Below are positions 6,723 through 13,822 of a DNA stretch of 34,206 bases, piece by piece. The notes beneath the pieces are model-generated. The model was not told the origin of the DNA and did no database searches. It saw only the letters and a list, made by a program, of their open reading frames with translations. The translations under genes and the position numbers were made by a program. Location of the stretch: positions 1-34,206 of the IMG/VR virus record IMGVR_UViG_3300017605_000281. One strand, given 5' to 3'. The first letter of the stretch is position 1. Each line of letters opens with the position of its first letter. This DNA comes from a virus.

Positions 6723-7748
6723 TTATCCCATCTCAAATGTTGCATGCTCATCGGTGGTCTCCGGGTATGCATACGGGTCAACCCGTTTGAACATCGACCG
6801 GCGGAGTTGCGTGATATCGTTCCCATTCTCGCGCTCAACACACATGGTGAAGTAATCGCAGAATTTCGGGCACGAGTGGTGCGGGGTGATGCTTAACCGT
6901 TCGGCTGCCGCGGGGTCCGCACGTATCATGGCTGCCATCCCCGCAACTTCTACCGCATCCGCCCTCAGGCGTTCCAGCGTCCTAACCTTCGCCTTGCGCG
7001 TGAGGATCACAGGCTTACGCAGGAAGCTCGCGGCTGGCTGCTTAGCGCTCACAGTGCCATTCTTATTGAGCGCCTGACCCTTGTCATTGACCGGGCGGGC
7101 ATCCGGTACGGCCTTGCGGAGGTAGTTATACATGATGCCCTTAAATTCGGACGGATCCGCGATGATGCCGAGCTTGGTTAGCGCTCGTGCTGCGAATACC
7201 CCGTAGGGTCGCGCCTGCCCATCGATCGGAAGGTGTTCCGTGCGGATGCTGGCTGCTGTTTTATTTTCCATAAGCCAGGCACCACCATTGAGCAAATCCC
7301 GATACACCATGTCAGGTTTGAACATGTACCGCACGCGAGGTACGCCCGGCCACGCCTCATAGCCAGGGATGATGAAGTCAAGCGGTAGCTCCGTAGCTAG
7401 CACCTCCACCGTGGGATCATCCCCATAGTGATCGGTGTAGCCGACCATCATTGCCTCACCCAGCGCCGCTAACTGGTCTGCCTTCTCAAGCTGGTAGTCA
7501 GGTGCACCAGCGCGCTTAGCCTCTATCATCGCGCTCTGTGCAGCGTCAGCTAGCAAATCGCGTAGGTCACCCTGCCGCCGTAGGCCAGGCTGATACCACG
7601 TTGCGAAAGCCTCATGCACCCACGTACCAAGGTCTAGCGCGCCGAAGGAAACAGCAGTAGGCACCAGCCCCATGCGCCAGTGCCAGTACCATTTAGTCGG
7701 ACAACGCTTGTAGTCCATAATTTCGTGGGATCGTACGCGGGGGATCAT
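6723..7748 (-). CDS. PD-(D/E)XK nuclease, Cas4/RecB-like with Fe-S cysteines
   Basis: I start it at ATG 7748 after GGAGCA; a longer in-frame start at 7796 lacks a site. The 341-residue product opens MIPRVRSHEIMDYKRCPTKW, with Cys15. Motif I is His45 in GTWVHEAFATWY. The catalytic Asp is in FKPDMVY, with E-x-K in WLMENKT, and QARPYGVFA is the QxxxY motif. C-terminal Cys293, Cys297 and Cys303 (CPKFCDYFTMC) with Cys15 would hold a 4Fe-4S cluster, as in Cas4 and AddB. It is probably a DNA exonuclease making single strands for the nearby Sak4/SSB pair. Confidence 0.88.
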   Translation of the reverse strand: MIPRVRSHEIMDYKRCPTKWYWHWRMGLVPTAVSFGALDLGTWVHEAFATWYQPGLRRQGDLRDLLADAAQSAMIEAKRAGAPDYQLEKADQLAALGEAMMVGYTDHYGDDPTVEVLATELPLDFIIPGYEAWPGVPRVRYMFKPDMVYRDLLNGGAWLMENKTAASIRTEHLPIDGQARPYGVFAARALTKLGIIADPSEFKGIMYNYLRKAVPDARPVNDKGQALNKNGTVSAKQPAASFLRKPVILTRKAKVRTLERLRADAVEVAGMAAMIRADPAAAERLSITPHHSCPKFCDYFTMCVERENGNDITQLRRSMFKRVDPYAYPETTDEHATFEMG

Positions 7749-7818
7749 ATCTGCTCCTAGATAGCCCAATGGCCCGGGGCGGCTTGCGCGGCGCACCCCG
7801 GACCACTAGGAGACTCGA

Positions 7819-8556
7819 TCAGAACAGGTATTCGTCATCCTCGTCTGCGGCAGCACGGCGGGACCGGGCCGGAGCAGCCTTCGCGGGTGCGGCCTTAGCC
7901 GGAGCGCGCTTGGCGGGAGCAGCCTTCTTGGCGGGAGCAGCGCGACGAGAGCGAGGTGCGGGAGCTTCCTCTACCTCATCCTCGTCGTCGAATTCGTCTT
8001 CCTCGTCGGCTTCCTCGTCATCGAATTCCTCGTCCGACTCCTCAGCCTCATCCTCGTCGTCGAATTCGTCTTCCTCGTCGAATTCGTCTTCCTCCTCAGG
8101 CTCAGGCTCCGGAGCCCGCCGGCGCGAGGCAGGAGCAGCCTTCGCAGTCGCACGCTTCCGCGGGGCAGGAGTCTCCTCGGGAGCTTCCTCACCCTTGGGG
8201 CCACGCTTGGCTACCCCGTTCTCCTCGCGCCACGCCTCCAGGAAGTCAGAAGACATGAAAGCGGGGCGGGTGGCGGTGGCAAGCTGCACACCGCGAAGGA
8301 AGGCAGCGCGCTTGGTGGAAGCGCTGTCGGGATCGAAGCCGACTTCCTGCACGATCCAACGCGCGAAGACCTTGTGATAGTCGCTGGGCTTGTCGGTGGC
8401 GTATTCGCTGAGCGCCTTCGCCTGCCGACCGCGGGGCCGGGGAGCTTCCGCCTCAGGAGCAGCCGTCCGCCGACGAGTGGTAGCCGGAGCGGCCTTCGCA
8501 GCCGGGGCCGAGCGTCGCGCTGGTGCAGCGCCCCGACGCGGTGGGGTAGTAGCCAT
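7819..8556 (-). CDS. Charge-segregated, histone-tail-like disordered protein
   Basis: The 245-residue protein starts at ATG 8556 after GGAAGGGA. Four zones are visible. They are an Ala/Pro/Arg-rich basic N-terminus (about 1-45), a folded-looking core (SEYATDKPSDYHKVFARWIV to LEAWREENG, about 50-115), a long acidic low-complexity zone of repeated EDEFDEE-type units (about 148-195), and a basic Lys/Ala/Pro zone with KKAAPAKRAPAK-type repeats. It ends DEDDEYLF. Basic Ala/Lys/Pro repeats resemble histone H1-like and actinobacterial HU tails. The acidic Phe-terminal end resembles SSB tails. It may bind or organise DNA at replication sites. I recognise no family. Confidence 0.8.
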   Translation of the reverse strand: MATTPPRRGAAPARRSAPAAKAAPATTRRRTAAPEAEAPRPRGRQAKALSEYATDKPSDYHKVFARWIVQEVGFDPDSASTKRAAFLRGVQLATATRPAFMSSDFLEAWREENGVAKRGPKGEEAPEETPAPRKRATAKAAPASRRRAPEPEPEEEDEFDEEDEFDDEDEAEESDEEFDDEEADEEDEFDDEDEVEEAPAPRSRRAAPAKKAAPAKRAPAKAAPAKAAPARSRRAAADEDDEYLF

Positions 8557-8638
8557 GTTGCTGGTTGTCCCTTCCTATAGGAATCCGCCGCCCCTCAGGG
8601 CGTGCGGAAGGTGAACCTAAGCCGGATGTGATTTTCTG

Positions 8639-10657
8639 TCAAGCCCGCCGATGGCTGAGGTTGATTACCTCACGCACGTACGCAACACCACGCCTACCAT
8701 CTAGCAGTCGGTGGCTGTCTTGTATGGCTTCCTTGTTAATCATCGCTGTGCCGACATCCACGGTACCCAGCGATCGGAGGTAGTAGTACATGCACTGGCG
8801 AGGGTTGCTCACTCGGTGAATCCGGTCTTCCGCCTGCTGTTGCTGATCGGGGATCCGAGTCTCACTAATGAACACCATACGGTCGGCAGTGTCGATGGTG
8901 ATTGCCGTACCGCCCGCCTTCACGTTGAGCAGCATAATTTGCGGGGTGCCCTTACGCCGCTCATTGAACCGATCGATGATCGCTTGCCGCTTGCTGGTTG
9001 GAGTCTGCCCTGTGATGTAGGAGCAGAGCGGCCTATCTGCACGGGTGCGGAAGTGCTTTTCGATGCCCTGACCGAAGGCGTTGAGGATACCCGTATAGAA
9101 GCTCACGATAACGATTTTCGTAAGCGGGTCACGCGGGTAGCCCCACTCCTCCAAGGTGCTAGCTAGCCAATCGAATTTGTTCGATGGAAGCTTGGGGAAA
9201 TACTTGTGGTGCACCTCGTCATGCCAGCCGCCATAGCGGCACTCCTTCGGCTGCCCCCGCCGGTCAACACACGGGTACTGCGACCGATCACACCGCACGC
9301 GCACGTCTACTTCGCGTATGTCACCGTAGCAGCAAGCTAGCTGCTTGAGCCGCGTAAGCTCCGCGAGCGAGGTAACCGCATCAAGCTGGCCGGAGTCTAG
9401 CTCCGCCATGCTCAATTCTTCCATCTGCTGATAGGCGCGACGCTGCTCCCCGTCCATCTCAAGCCAGATACCTATAGGTGACTCGGGATCATCGGGTACC
9501 AGCGGTGTGCCTACCTCCATCTTCGGAGGAAGGTCTTTGGCAACCTCGTCTTTGGTCCGGCGGATGGCGATAGCCGACAAGGAATCCCACAGCATCGACT
9601 CACGATCACGGCGGAATTCCCCGATTTGGAATCCGGTATAGCCGCCCTTGCGCCAGTACAACTCCGCCCACCGATGGAACGCCCCGTATTGCTTGGGGTC
9701 TAACCAATTCAGTGTGCCCCACAGTTGATGAGGCTTACTGTTAAACGGTGTTCCGCTGGCTGCAATCTTGAGCCCATCCGACCGGAGCTTGAGCAAATCC
9801 AGCCCACGGCGGCGCTGCGTCACCTTCCCGCTGGCATTGCGAATCAGGCTTTCGTGCGACTCATCAACCACGATCGCGCCCCATTCGATACGAAAGAGGT
9901 AGGGGTATGCATGGTCAATGATGTGCTTGGTACTGCGATTCTTCATGTGCCCGCACGATAGCTCTGTCTTCTGCCGGTATTCAGCCACCGTGCGTTTACC
10001 GCAGATGCCGCACTTAACCCATTCTCGCGTCTGCGCCATCTCAGGATTGATGATGAGCCACGTATGGGCGTTGAATCGCGTCAGAGCTAACCGCCGTTCA
10101 CGAGCGCGCCGCATCGTTGGCATGGTCACCGCGCGATGCTCCGGCGGTAGCCAGCGGTTGATTTCGCGGCGCCACACCACGTCAGCCGCCGTGCGCGGGG
10201 CAACCACTAGGTAGGGGCCACTTACGCCAGACTCCAGGATGCCGCCAAGCGCCATGAGGGTCTTACCTAGCCCTGGTTCGTCGGCTAGCAGCGTCGCTGA
10301 GTTATCGGCAATAAAGCGTGTGCCAACGCGCTGATAGGTGCGCGCATTCATCGCCTCATACAGCTTCGGTGCACTGTCCGGGAGGTAATCAAGCTCTGCG
10401 TCATCCGCGGAGGCTACCTCTGCCATGTAGCGGCGGGCATCCTGCACTCCGCGCGCCCAGCGGCGTAGCTGGTCACCAATCACCAACTGCTTGCCGAAGC
10501 GGCCTCGCAAGAGCTTGCAACTCTCGATGGCTAGGGGGACAGTCCAGATACCCGAGGTGTTGTAATAGGCACCCGGTACCGTCTCACGTAGCCCGGTAAC
10601 GGGTGCCTCACTACGGATTTCAATGCGCCGCCCCCGCTTTTCGATATGTACCGCCAC
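8639..10657 (-). CDS. SNF2-type DEAD/DEAH helicase (superfamily 2 translocase)
   Basis: The 672-residue protein has Walker A DEPGLGKT (residues 126-133), a DESH box (IVVDESHESL), motif III SGTPF, and the C-terminal lobe motifs YITGQTPTSKR, LLNVKAGGTAITID and QAEDRIHR. This order is typical of SNF2/SMARCAL1-like translocases. A Cys/His insertion (CGICGKRT ... LSCGHM) between Ia and II may bind zinc. The N-terminal region (about 1-90) is beta-rich and may bind DNA. The start is GTG at 10657 after GGGGAGGG. It probably remodels forks or recombination intermediates, working with the downstream nuclease and annealing proteins. Confidence 0.92.
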   Translation of the reverse strand: MAVHIEKRGRRIEIRSEAPVTGLRETVPGAYYNTSGIWTVPLAIESCKLLRGRFGKQLVIGDQLRRWARGVQDARRYMAEVASADDAELDYLPDSAPKLYEAMNARTYQRVGTRFIADNSATLLADEPGLGKTLMALGGILESGVSGPYLVVAPRTAADVVWRREINRWLPPEHRAVTMPTMRRARERRLALTRFNAHTWLIINPEMAQTREWVKCGICGKRTVAEYRQKTELSCGHMKNRSTKHIIDHAYPYLFRIEWGAIVVDESHESLIRNASGKVTQRRRGLDLLKLRSDGLKIAASGTPFNSKPHQLWGTLNWLDPKQYGAFHRWAELYWRKGGYTGFQIGEFRRDRESMLWDSLSAIAIRRTKDEVAKDLPPKMEVGTPLVPDDPESPIGIWLEMDGEQRRAYQQMEELSMAELDSGQLDAVTSLAELTRLKQLACCYGDIREVDVRVRCDRSQYPCVDRRGQPKECRYGGWHDEVHHKYFPKLPSNKFDWLASTLEEWGYPRDPLTKIVIVSFYTGILNAFGQGIEKHFRTRADRPLCSYITGQTPTSKRQAIIDRFNERRKGTPQIMLLNVKAGGTAITIDTADRMVFISETRIPDQQQQAEDRIHRVSNPRQCMYYYLRSLGTVDVGTAMINKEAIQDSHRLLDGRRGVAYVREVINLSHRRA

Positions 10658-10673
10658 GGGCGGGTGCCCTCCC

Positions 10674-10853
10674 CTATTCGTCTAGGTTGATTATTTTATA
10701 TGCGCTGGTGCCTGTGTGGCGGCTGCACTGGTTATCGCTCAACTCCGACTCAACCGCGCGGATGAACGATGCGCGAGCGCTACCGTCAGGATCGATGGTG
10801 AAGCCCTCAAACCGCCACCGACCGTTTACCTTGGTGAACAGTGCGAAGACCAT
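10674..10853 (-). CDS. Small hypothetical protein (59 aa)
   Basis: ATG at 10853 is three bases after the stop of the preceding gene. The product begins MVFALFTKVNGRWRFEGFTI, has one Cys, and ends YKIINLDE. It fits exactly in the gap before the helicase and is the only frame open there. It looks like a small alpha/beta domain. No family was recognised. Confidence 0.65.
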   Translation of the reverse strand: MVFALFTKVNGRWRFEGFTIDPDGSARASFIRAVESELSDNQCSRHTGTSAYKIINLDE

Positions 10854-10856
10854 GCG

Positions 10857-11612
10857 TCACCCGATCCCTATTTTCATGAGTGCATCGGCACGGAAGCTTC
10901 GGAAGCCTGAGCCGCTGTGGTCGGCAAACGTAATGACACGTTCTCCGGGGGTCTCATCACCGCTCCCGTTGAACACGTGACGGATCTCCACCTTGCTGCC
11001 TACGATCGCGGTCTCCGTATTGCGCGCGATGCGATTCCACCATGTAACCTGCATGCCTGTGATGTGCCGTGCAAGCTCCCGATCGGAAGTCTCGTCAGGC
11101 TCAAAGTCAAGCTCATGCGGGGGCATGCCGTTATTGCGGGGTTTGGTGGTGTCCCACAGGGTGTAGCTCTGATCGATAAGCGCTCCACCCTGCCACGTCA
11201 GGACTAGAAGCTCAGCCCCGCGGGTGCATGTGAGGGTGGCGTGACTCATCCCGCGCTCGTCAATCCAGCCCTTGCCCGCTGTTGCCCAACCTAGGGGCTC
11301 TAGCAAATCGCGTGCGGGCATAGCAGCCAGCACCGAATCATTCTGCCGTGGCGCCTTCGGACGGGTCGGAGAATCGACTACAGCGGGCGGAGTGGGGTCC
11401 GGAGCGTCAAGCGCCGCCTTGATTTCCGCCGTGCGATCCGGCAGGCGCTTCGCGGATGACGCCTTAGCAAGCTGACGTGCACTGGGCTTCCGCATATCCT
11501 CAGCAGGAGATTTGGTGCATTGGTTATCCAGAGTGCAGCGTACCGGAGGCCGACCCCGCCGCGGAGTTACCGTGAATGTCCCGCCGTGGTCACGGCACCT
11601 AATAGTTTTCAC
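10857..11612 (-). CDS. Putative DNA-binding protein with Cys/His finger and AT-hook-like motif
   Basis: I start it at GTG 11612 because a strong site (GGAGGGAAGGGGAAG) precedes it; an ATG far upstream at 11738 lacks one. The 251-residue product begins with IRCRDHG and later has RCTLDNQC, a possible zinc finger framing TPRRGRPPVR, which resembles an AT hook. A linker rich in Lys/Ala/Pro follows, then a C-terminal domain (LLEPLGWATAGKGWIDERG to the end) of mixed alpha/beta character. It heads the helicase-containing gene string. A role in DNA binding is inferred from the N-terminus only. Confidence 0.7.
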   Translation of the reverse strand: MKTIRCRDHGGTFTVTPRRGRPPVRCTLDNQCTKSPAEDMRKPSARQLAKASSAKRLPDRTAEIKAALDAPDPTPPAVVDSPTRPKAPRQNDSVLAAMPARDLLEPLGWATAGKGWIDERGMSHATLTCTRGAELLVLTWQGGALIDQSYTLWDTTKPRNNGMPPHELDFEPDETSDRELARHITGMQVTWWNRIARNTETAIVGSKVEIRHVFNGSGDETPGERVITFADHSGSGFRSFRADALMKIGIG

Positions 11613-11786
11613 ACTTCCCCTTCCCTCCATTGGATTAAATGATGTAGCCCTTTGTCCGGTCACACCAAGGTACGGGCTCATACAACCGAAGCGAGGAACG
11701 TTACTCCCGCTATCTCCCTCAACCAGCCCACGCATCATAGACCGTTCGGATACTGCCGGGGATACTCTGTGCGGCTACATCATCGC
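11613..11786. other. Short non-coding leader between the tRNA-like element and the 251-aa gene
   Basis: No convincing gene is seen. An in-frame extension of the downstream gene to 11738 is open but has no ribosome-binding site. I see no clear -35/-10 pair and no terminator hairpin. Confidence 0.4.
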
Positions 11787-11861
11787 GCCCTGAGCAGGAA
11801 TCGAACCACGCTGTACCTACCGGGAGAAAACTTAGCGGTAGACCATTACGCCAGTCAGGGC
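11787..11861 (-). other. tRNA-like element with atypical middle
   Basis: The 75-nt stretch has a perfect 7-bp acceptor stem (GCCCTGA/TCAGGGC), a D-loop-like GTAATGGT and a T-loop GGTTCGATTCC. The rest does not fold as a normal tRNA. The T-stem needs a bulge. The middle forms either a 4-bp D-stem (GGCG/CGCT) or a 6-bp CTACCG/CGGTAG stem with a 13-nt loop, but no standard 7-nt anticodon loop. If it is a tRNA, the central TTTTC would suggest Lys(UUU) or Glu(UUC). It may be a decayed tRNA or a tRNA mimic. Confidence 0.5.
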
Positions 11862-11870
11862 TAACCATTG

Positions 11871-11978
11871 CTAGACGTGAGTCGGACGGATGATAGCCCA
11901 AACCGCGGGCTTTACCAACTTCTTACCAGGGGTGTTGCCGTAGTGGACGCTGTTCTGTCCGCTGTTCCCACCCTTCAT
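11871..11978 (-). CDS. Basic micro-protein (35 aa)
   Basis: ATG at 11978 shares a base with the preceding stop (TGATG) after GGAGGTGA. The product is MKGGNSGQNSVHYGNTPGKK and then LVKPAVWAIIRPTHV. It ends ten bases before the tRNA-like element. It is short, basic and of unknown function. The excellent ribosome-binding site is the main support. Confidence 0.6.
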   Translation of the reverse strand: MKGGNSGQNSVHYGNTPGKKLVKPAVWAIIRPTHV

Positions 11979-12151
11979 CAACTCACCTCCTTTGAAACTG
12001 GGGCTAGGTGCGCCTTGTCCACTGCATACTCTGGTCCATGGTCGGCATCCCACTCGCTACCGCACGAGCGACGGATACAGACGAAATGCGTATCTACCCA
12101 ATCGCAAACACTGCCGCAAACACGGCACCTAGGTAGCTTGCGAGTGTTCAT
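11978..12151 (-). CDS. Zinc-ribbon micro-protein (57 aa)
   Basis: ATG at 12151 follows GGGAAGGGGAGG. The product begins MNTRKLPRCRVCGSVCDWVD and continues with THFVCIRRSCGSEW. C-x2-C-x3-C and C-x4-C around a beta hairpin make a clear zinc ribbon. Its stop overlaps the next gene's start. Such short ribbons may bind nucleic acid or host proteins; nothing here identifies a partner. It lies between the tRNA-Leu and the tRNA-like element. Confidence 0.72.
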   Translation of the reverse strand: MNTRKLPRCRVCGSVCDWVDTHFVCIRRSCGSEWDADHGPEYAVDKAHLAPVSKEVS

Positions 12152-12173
12152 CGTGCCTCCCCTTCCCGGGTAT

Positions 12174-12256
12174 GGGGCTAGGCGCCCCGATGGAAGTTAC
12201 GCCACCTGAGGCTTTCGGCAGTTGGTTTAGGCTGCCTTATTCGGTAACCAACCGAA
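12174..12256 (-). other. Hairpin-rich spacer downstream of tRNA-Leu
   Basis: Three small inverted repeats are packed together: TTCGGT/ACCGAA (12240-12256), GGCAG/CTGCC (12217-12236) and GGGGC/GCCCC (12174-12188). They lie between the 3' end of tRNA-Leu and the zinc-ribbon gene. They may direct tRNA 3' processing or be transcription pause hairpins. No U-tract marks a normal terminator. Confidence 0.4.
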
Positions 12257-12266
12257 CCTAGCGCGT

Positions 12267-12338
12267 GCCCCTAGTGCGATTTGAACGCACACTATCGCGG
12301 ACCTAAACCGCGTGCCTCTGCCGTTGGGCTATAGGGGC
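12267..12338 (-). tRNA. tRNA-Leu, anticodon UAG (short variable loop)
   Basis: All four arms fold. Acceptor is GCCCCTA/TAGGGGC, the D-arm closes with GCC/GGC, the anticodon stem is CGCGG/CCGCG with loop TTTAGGT, and the T-arm is GTGCG-TTCAAAT-CGCAC. The discriminator is A and no CCA is encoded. Anticodon UAG reads CUA (leucine), and G37 fits a tRNA with G36. The variable loop is only 5 nt (ATAGT), whereas bacterial tRNA-Leu normally has a long variable arm. CTA codons recur in this phage's genes and are rare in Streptomyces, so codon supply is a likely role. Confidence 0.85.
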
Positions 12339-12392
12339 TAGCTGGCAGCTTTGTGGGAGGGATGCCAAGCCCCGCCGTCGGATGTGCGTCCC

Positions 12393-12416
12393 GTAGGATA
12401 GCTCCCCGGCCCGATC
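12393..12416. repeat. Small inverted repeat AGGAT/ATCCT
   Basis: A 5-bp stem with a GC-rich 14-nt loop lies just outside the three-helix element at 12428-12492, in the stretch upstream of tRNA-Leu. It has little individual support and is recorded as part of a structured non-coding zone. Confidence 0.3.
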
Positions 12417-12427
12417 CTGCCCGGTAC

Positions 12428-12492
12428 CTAGCGAGCGGTGCACCCATGTGCGCTCCGAGTGCCGGTAACTCTTACCGTGCCCTACTCGCTAG
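12428..12492 (-). ncRNA. Candidate structured RNA or cruciform, three-helix junction
   Basis: An outer perfect 8-bp stem (CTAGCGAG at 12428-12435 with CTCGCTAG at 12485-12492) encloses two hairpins. One is GTGCAC/GTGCGC with loop CCAT (12438-12453, one G-T pair). The other is CGGTAA/TTACCG with a 3-nt loop (12463-12477). The layout resembles a cloverleaf without a T-arm, and there is no T-loop motif, so it is not a standard tRNA. It lies upstream of tRNA-Leu in the same direction. It could be an ncRNA, an RNA-processing signal or a DNA cruciform. Confidence 0.45.
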
Positions 12493-12497
12493 TTTGT

Positions 12498-12590
12498 TCA
12501 ATTAGCCGGTCTTTTATAATGTTTGTGCCTGCCGGGCGCCATACCAGCAGCCTTACGCTCGTCAGAATAGCGGAACGGAGTCGGTGTCAC
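12498..12590 (-). CDS. Candidate basic micro-ORF (30 aa)
   Basis: GTG at 12590 has AGGTGG six bases upstream. The product begins MTPTPFRYSDERKAAGMAPG and ends RHKHYKRPAN. It is strongly basic. Its only support is the ribosome-binding site and the position between a real small gene and the structured element. It could be chance. Confidence 0.35.
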   Translation of the reverse strand: MTPTPFRYSDERKAAGMAPGRHKHYKRPAN

Positions 12591-12626
12591 GCCCCGCCAC
12601 CTGTTGTAACCGATGGTTGATTTGCT

Positions 12627-12833
12627 CTACCGCATCCCAGTACGGGGTACGTGGTGCCGGTACCACACTTTGAATGGAAGGCATCCGTTGCCGTATTTTA
12701 CCCACTCGTGGTGTAGCCGCTCGGTGGTCTCCATATCCGTCTTAGTCAACGGATGTCCCCCATCGAGCAATTCTTTATTGATGTCCAACCGCCTGATTAG
12801 CTCACAGGCGATTTCGTAGGCTGGGCGTGGCAT
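12627..12833 (-). CDS. Small hypothetical protein (68 aa)
   Basis: ATG at 12833 follows GGAGAGG at good spacing. The product begins MPRPAYEIACELIRRLDINK, with amphipathic helices and a basic aromatic end (VWYRHHVPRTGMR). It overlaps the preceding gene by 37 bp. No family was recognised. A longer in-frame start at 12914 has no site and would overlap more of the neighbour. Confidence 0.65.
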   Translation of the reverse strand: MPRPAYEIACELIRRLDINKELLDGGHPLTKTDMETTERLHHEWVKYGNGCLPFKVWYRHHVPRTGMR

Positions 12834-13030
12834 GCACACCTCTCCAGGCGATGAGCCCGCGTACGGACGTGGGGAGTACGGGCGTTGCGCTCCGCGGCCT
12901 CTGTCGCTTTCCACTCACGGTGAGCCCGCAACACGCCGCGGGGGCCGTAGGGATGCGACTTACCCTGAGCGTCGATACGGGAGCGCGACTTAGGCACCTC
13001 GCGGTAGCTCCCACGGAAAGCGTTAGCCAT
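12797..13030 (-). CDS. Small basic hypothetical protein (77 aa)
   Basis: ATG at 13030 overlaps the upstream stop (ATGGCTAA). The product begins MANAFRGSYREVPKSRSRID and is rich in Arg, His and Lys throughout, with a late C-x-C. The basic charge suggests nucleic-acid binding, but no motif was recognised. A longer in-frame ORF from 13252 overlaps the whole upstream gene and is rejected. Confidence 0.6.
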   Translation of the reverse strand: MANAFRGSYREVPKSRSRIDAQGKSHPYGPRGVLRAHREWKATEAAERNARTPHVRTRAHRLERCACHAQPTKSPVS

Positions 13031-13280
13031 TGAGCGCCGCCTCAACCGTACGTAGTTCGCGCATAGCGCGTTTCCTGTCACTGTGCTGGACATCCAAGAA
13101 TTGGCGCCGTGCGGTCTTGGTGGGAAAGCGCATTCCCTGAGTGAGAAGCGCGTTATTCGCTTCCCGAGCTTTGGCAACATCCTTCCGGCGCTGCTTCCTA
13201 CCATTCTTGTTTGCCTTGATTTCGGTGCTGGCAGGGGATGGCGCACCGCCACGCTGGCCCTTACCGCTGTTCTTGCTCAC
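13023..13280 (-). CDS. Basic hypothetical protein (85 aa)
   Basis: GTG at 13280 follows AGAGAGG. The product begins MSKNSGKGQRGGAPSPASTE, has a Lys/Arg-rich middle (NKNGRKQRRKDVAKAREANN) and a C-terminal helix. The basic disordered N-terminus with a helical end suggests nucleic-acid binding. Function unknown. It is one of a string of small early genes. Confidence 0.65.
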   Translation of the reverse strand: MSKNSGKGQRGGAPSPASTEIKANKNGRKQRRKDVAKAREANNALLTQGMRFPTKTARRQFLDVQHSDRKRAMRELRTVEAALNG

Positions 13281-13292
13281 ACGTTGGCCTCT

Positions 13293-13427
13293 CTACTTGG
13301 GGGAGTCACTGACGTAGGGGTTGCTTGGTGCTACCGGATCCGCGGGGCTACAGAAGGCTACGAGAAGCAGCCCCATAACCCCACAGATAGCCAGCCACGC
13401 AAGCGTTACGCGCTTCCACGTGGGCAT
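13293..13427 (-). CDS. Small membrane or exported protein (44 aa)
   Basis: ATG at 13427 shares a base with the upstream stop (TAATG). The product has a basic start (MPTWKRVTLAWL), a hydrophobic helix (AICGVMGLLLVAFC) and a polar Pro/Ser tail (SPADPVAPSNPYVSDSPK). The Cys after the helix resembles a lipobox, but Phe at -1 is unusual. It may be a lipoprotein-like superinfection or membrane factor; this is only a suggestion. Confidence 0.6.
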   Translation of the reverse strand: MPTWKRVTLAWLAICGVMGLLLVAFCSPADPVAPSNPYVSDSPK

Positions 13428-13633
13428 TACCTAATTCCCCTGATTCGGTTGTACGCAGTCAGGAGAGCGTAAGTGCTCTCGTGCGACAACATGTCCAGCA
13501 CGCGATAGGTACCGTAGGTCTCCAGCCGCGGTACCGCAACGTAATCCGTCATCAACGGGCCACGTTGCCGAATCTGTGCGGAGCTAACGCGGGGGTCAAG
13601 CACAAGCTTCATGCTCGTCTTTGTGGGGGTCAC
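13427..13633 (-). CDS. Small hypothetical protein (68 aa)
   Basis: GTG at 13633 follows AAGGAG at 5 nt. The product begins MTPTKTSMKLVLDPRVSSAQ and has RLETYGTYRVLDMLSHESTY toward the C-terminus. No domain was recognised. Position and ribosome-binding site support translation. Confidence 0.65.
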   Translation of the reverse strand: MTPTKTSMKLVLDPRVSSAQIRQRGPLMTDYVAVPRLETYGTYRVLDMLSHESTYALLTAYNRIRGIR

Positions 13634-13642
13634 ACTGGCTCC

Positions 13643-13822
13643 TTAGTTTTGGCAGGGGGTGGGGAGCGTGATTGCGCGGAATTCCAGTGTAACTCCGGGG
13701 AAGTACCGCCCCTCAGCCTGCCACCGCGGCACCAGTACCGCCACTGGCTCAGCCGAAGTCGACCGGGCCATGTTCACTGCGAGCAGCCCCGCAAGGTCAC
13801 GTGGCTTCCGGCGCAATCGCAT
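13643..13822 (-). CDS. Small basic hypothetical protein, first gene of the leftward operon (59 aa)
   Basis: I start it at ATG 13822 after GAAGGGAG; the in-frame GTG at 13855 lacks a site. The product begins MRLRRKPRDLAGLLAVNMAR and is basic and compact. It is the first gene after the 600-bp control region that contains the predicted leftward promoter, so it is probably among the first early products. Function unknown. Confidence 0.65.
   Translation of the reverse strand: MRLRRKPRDLAGLLAVNMARSTSAEPVAVLVPRWQAEGRYFPGVTLEFRAITLPTPCQN

Noticed and set aside
7769-8377. Plus-strand 202-aa Ser-rich frame
   Set aside because: It is the antisense of the charge-segregated protein gene; the Ser runs come from repeated Glu/Asp codons read backwards.
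10857-11738. Longer 293-aa version of the gene starting at 11738
   Set aside because: The extra N-terminus lacks a ribosome-binding site, whereas GTG at 11612 has a strong one.
11719-11901. 60-aa minus-strand frame
   Set aside because: It overlaps the tRNA-like element and has no ribosome-binding site.
12428-12492. Calling this element a tRNA
   Set aside because: It has an acceptor-like stem and two hairpins but no T-loop motif or valid anticodon arm.
12797-13252. 151-aa version of the 77-aa gene
   Set aside because: Its first part is the shifted frame of the 85-aa gene, which has its own start; ATG 13030 overlaps that gene's stop in the usual way.
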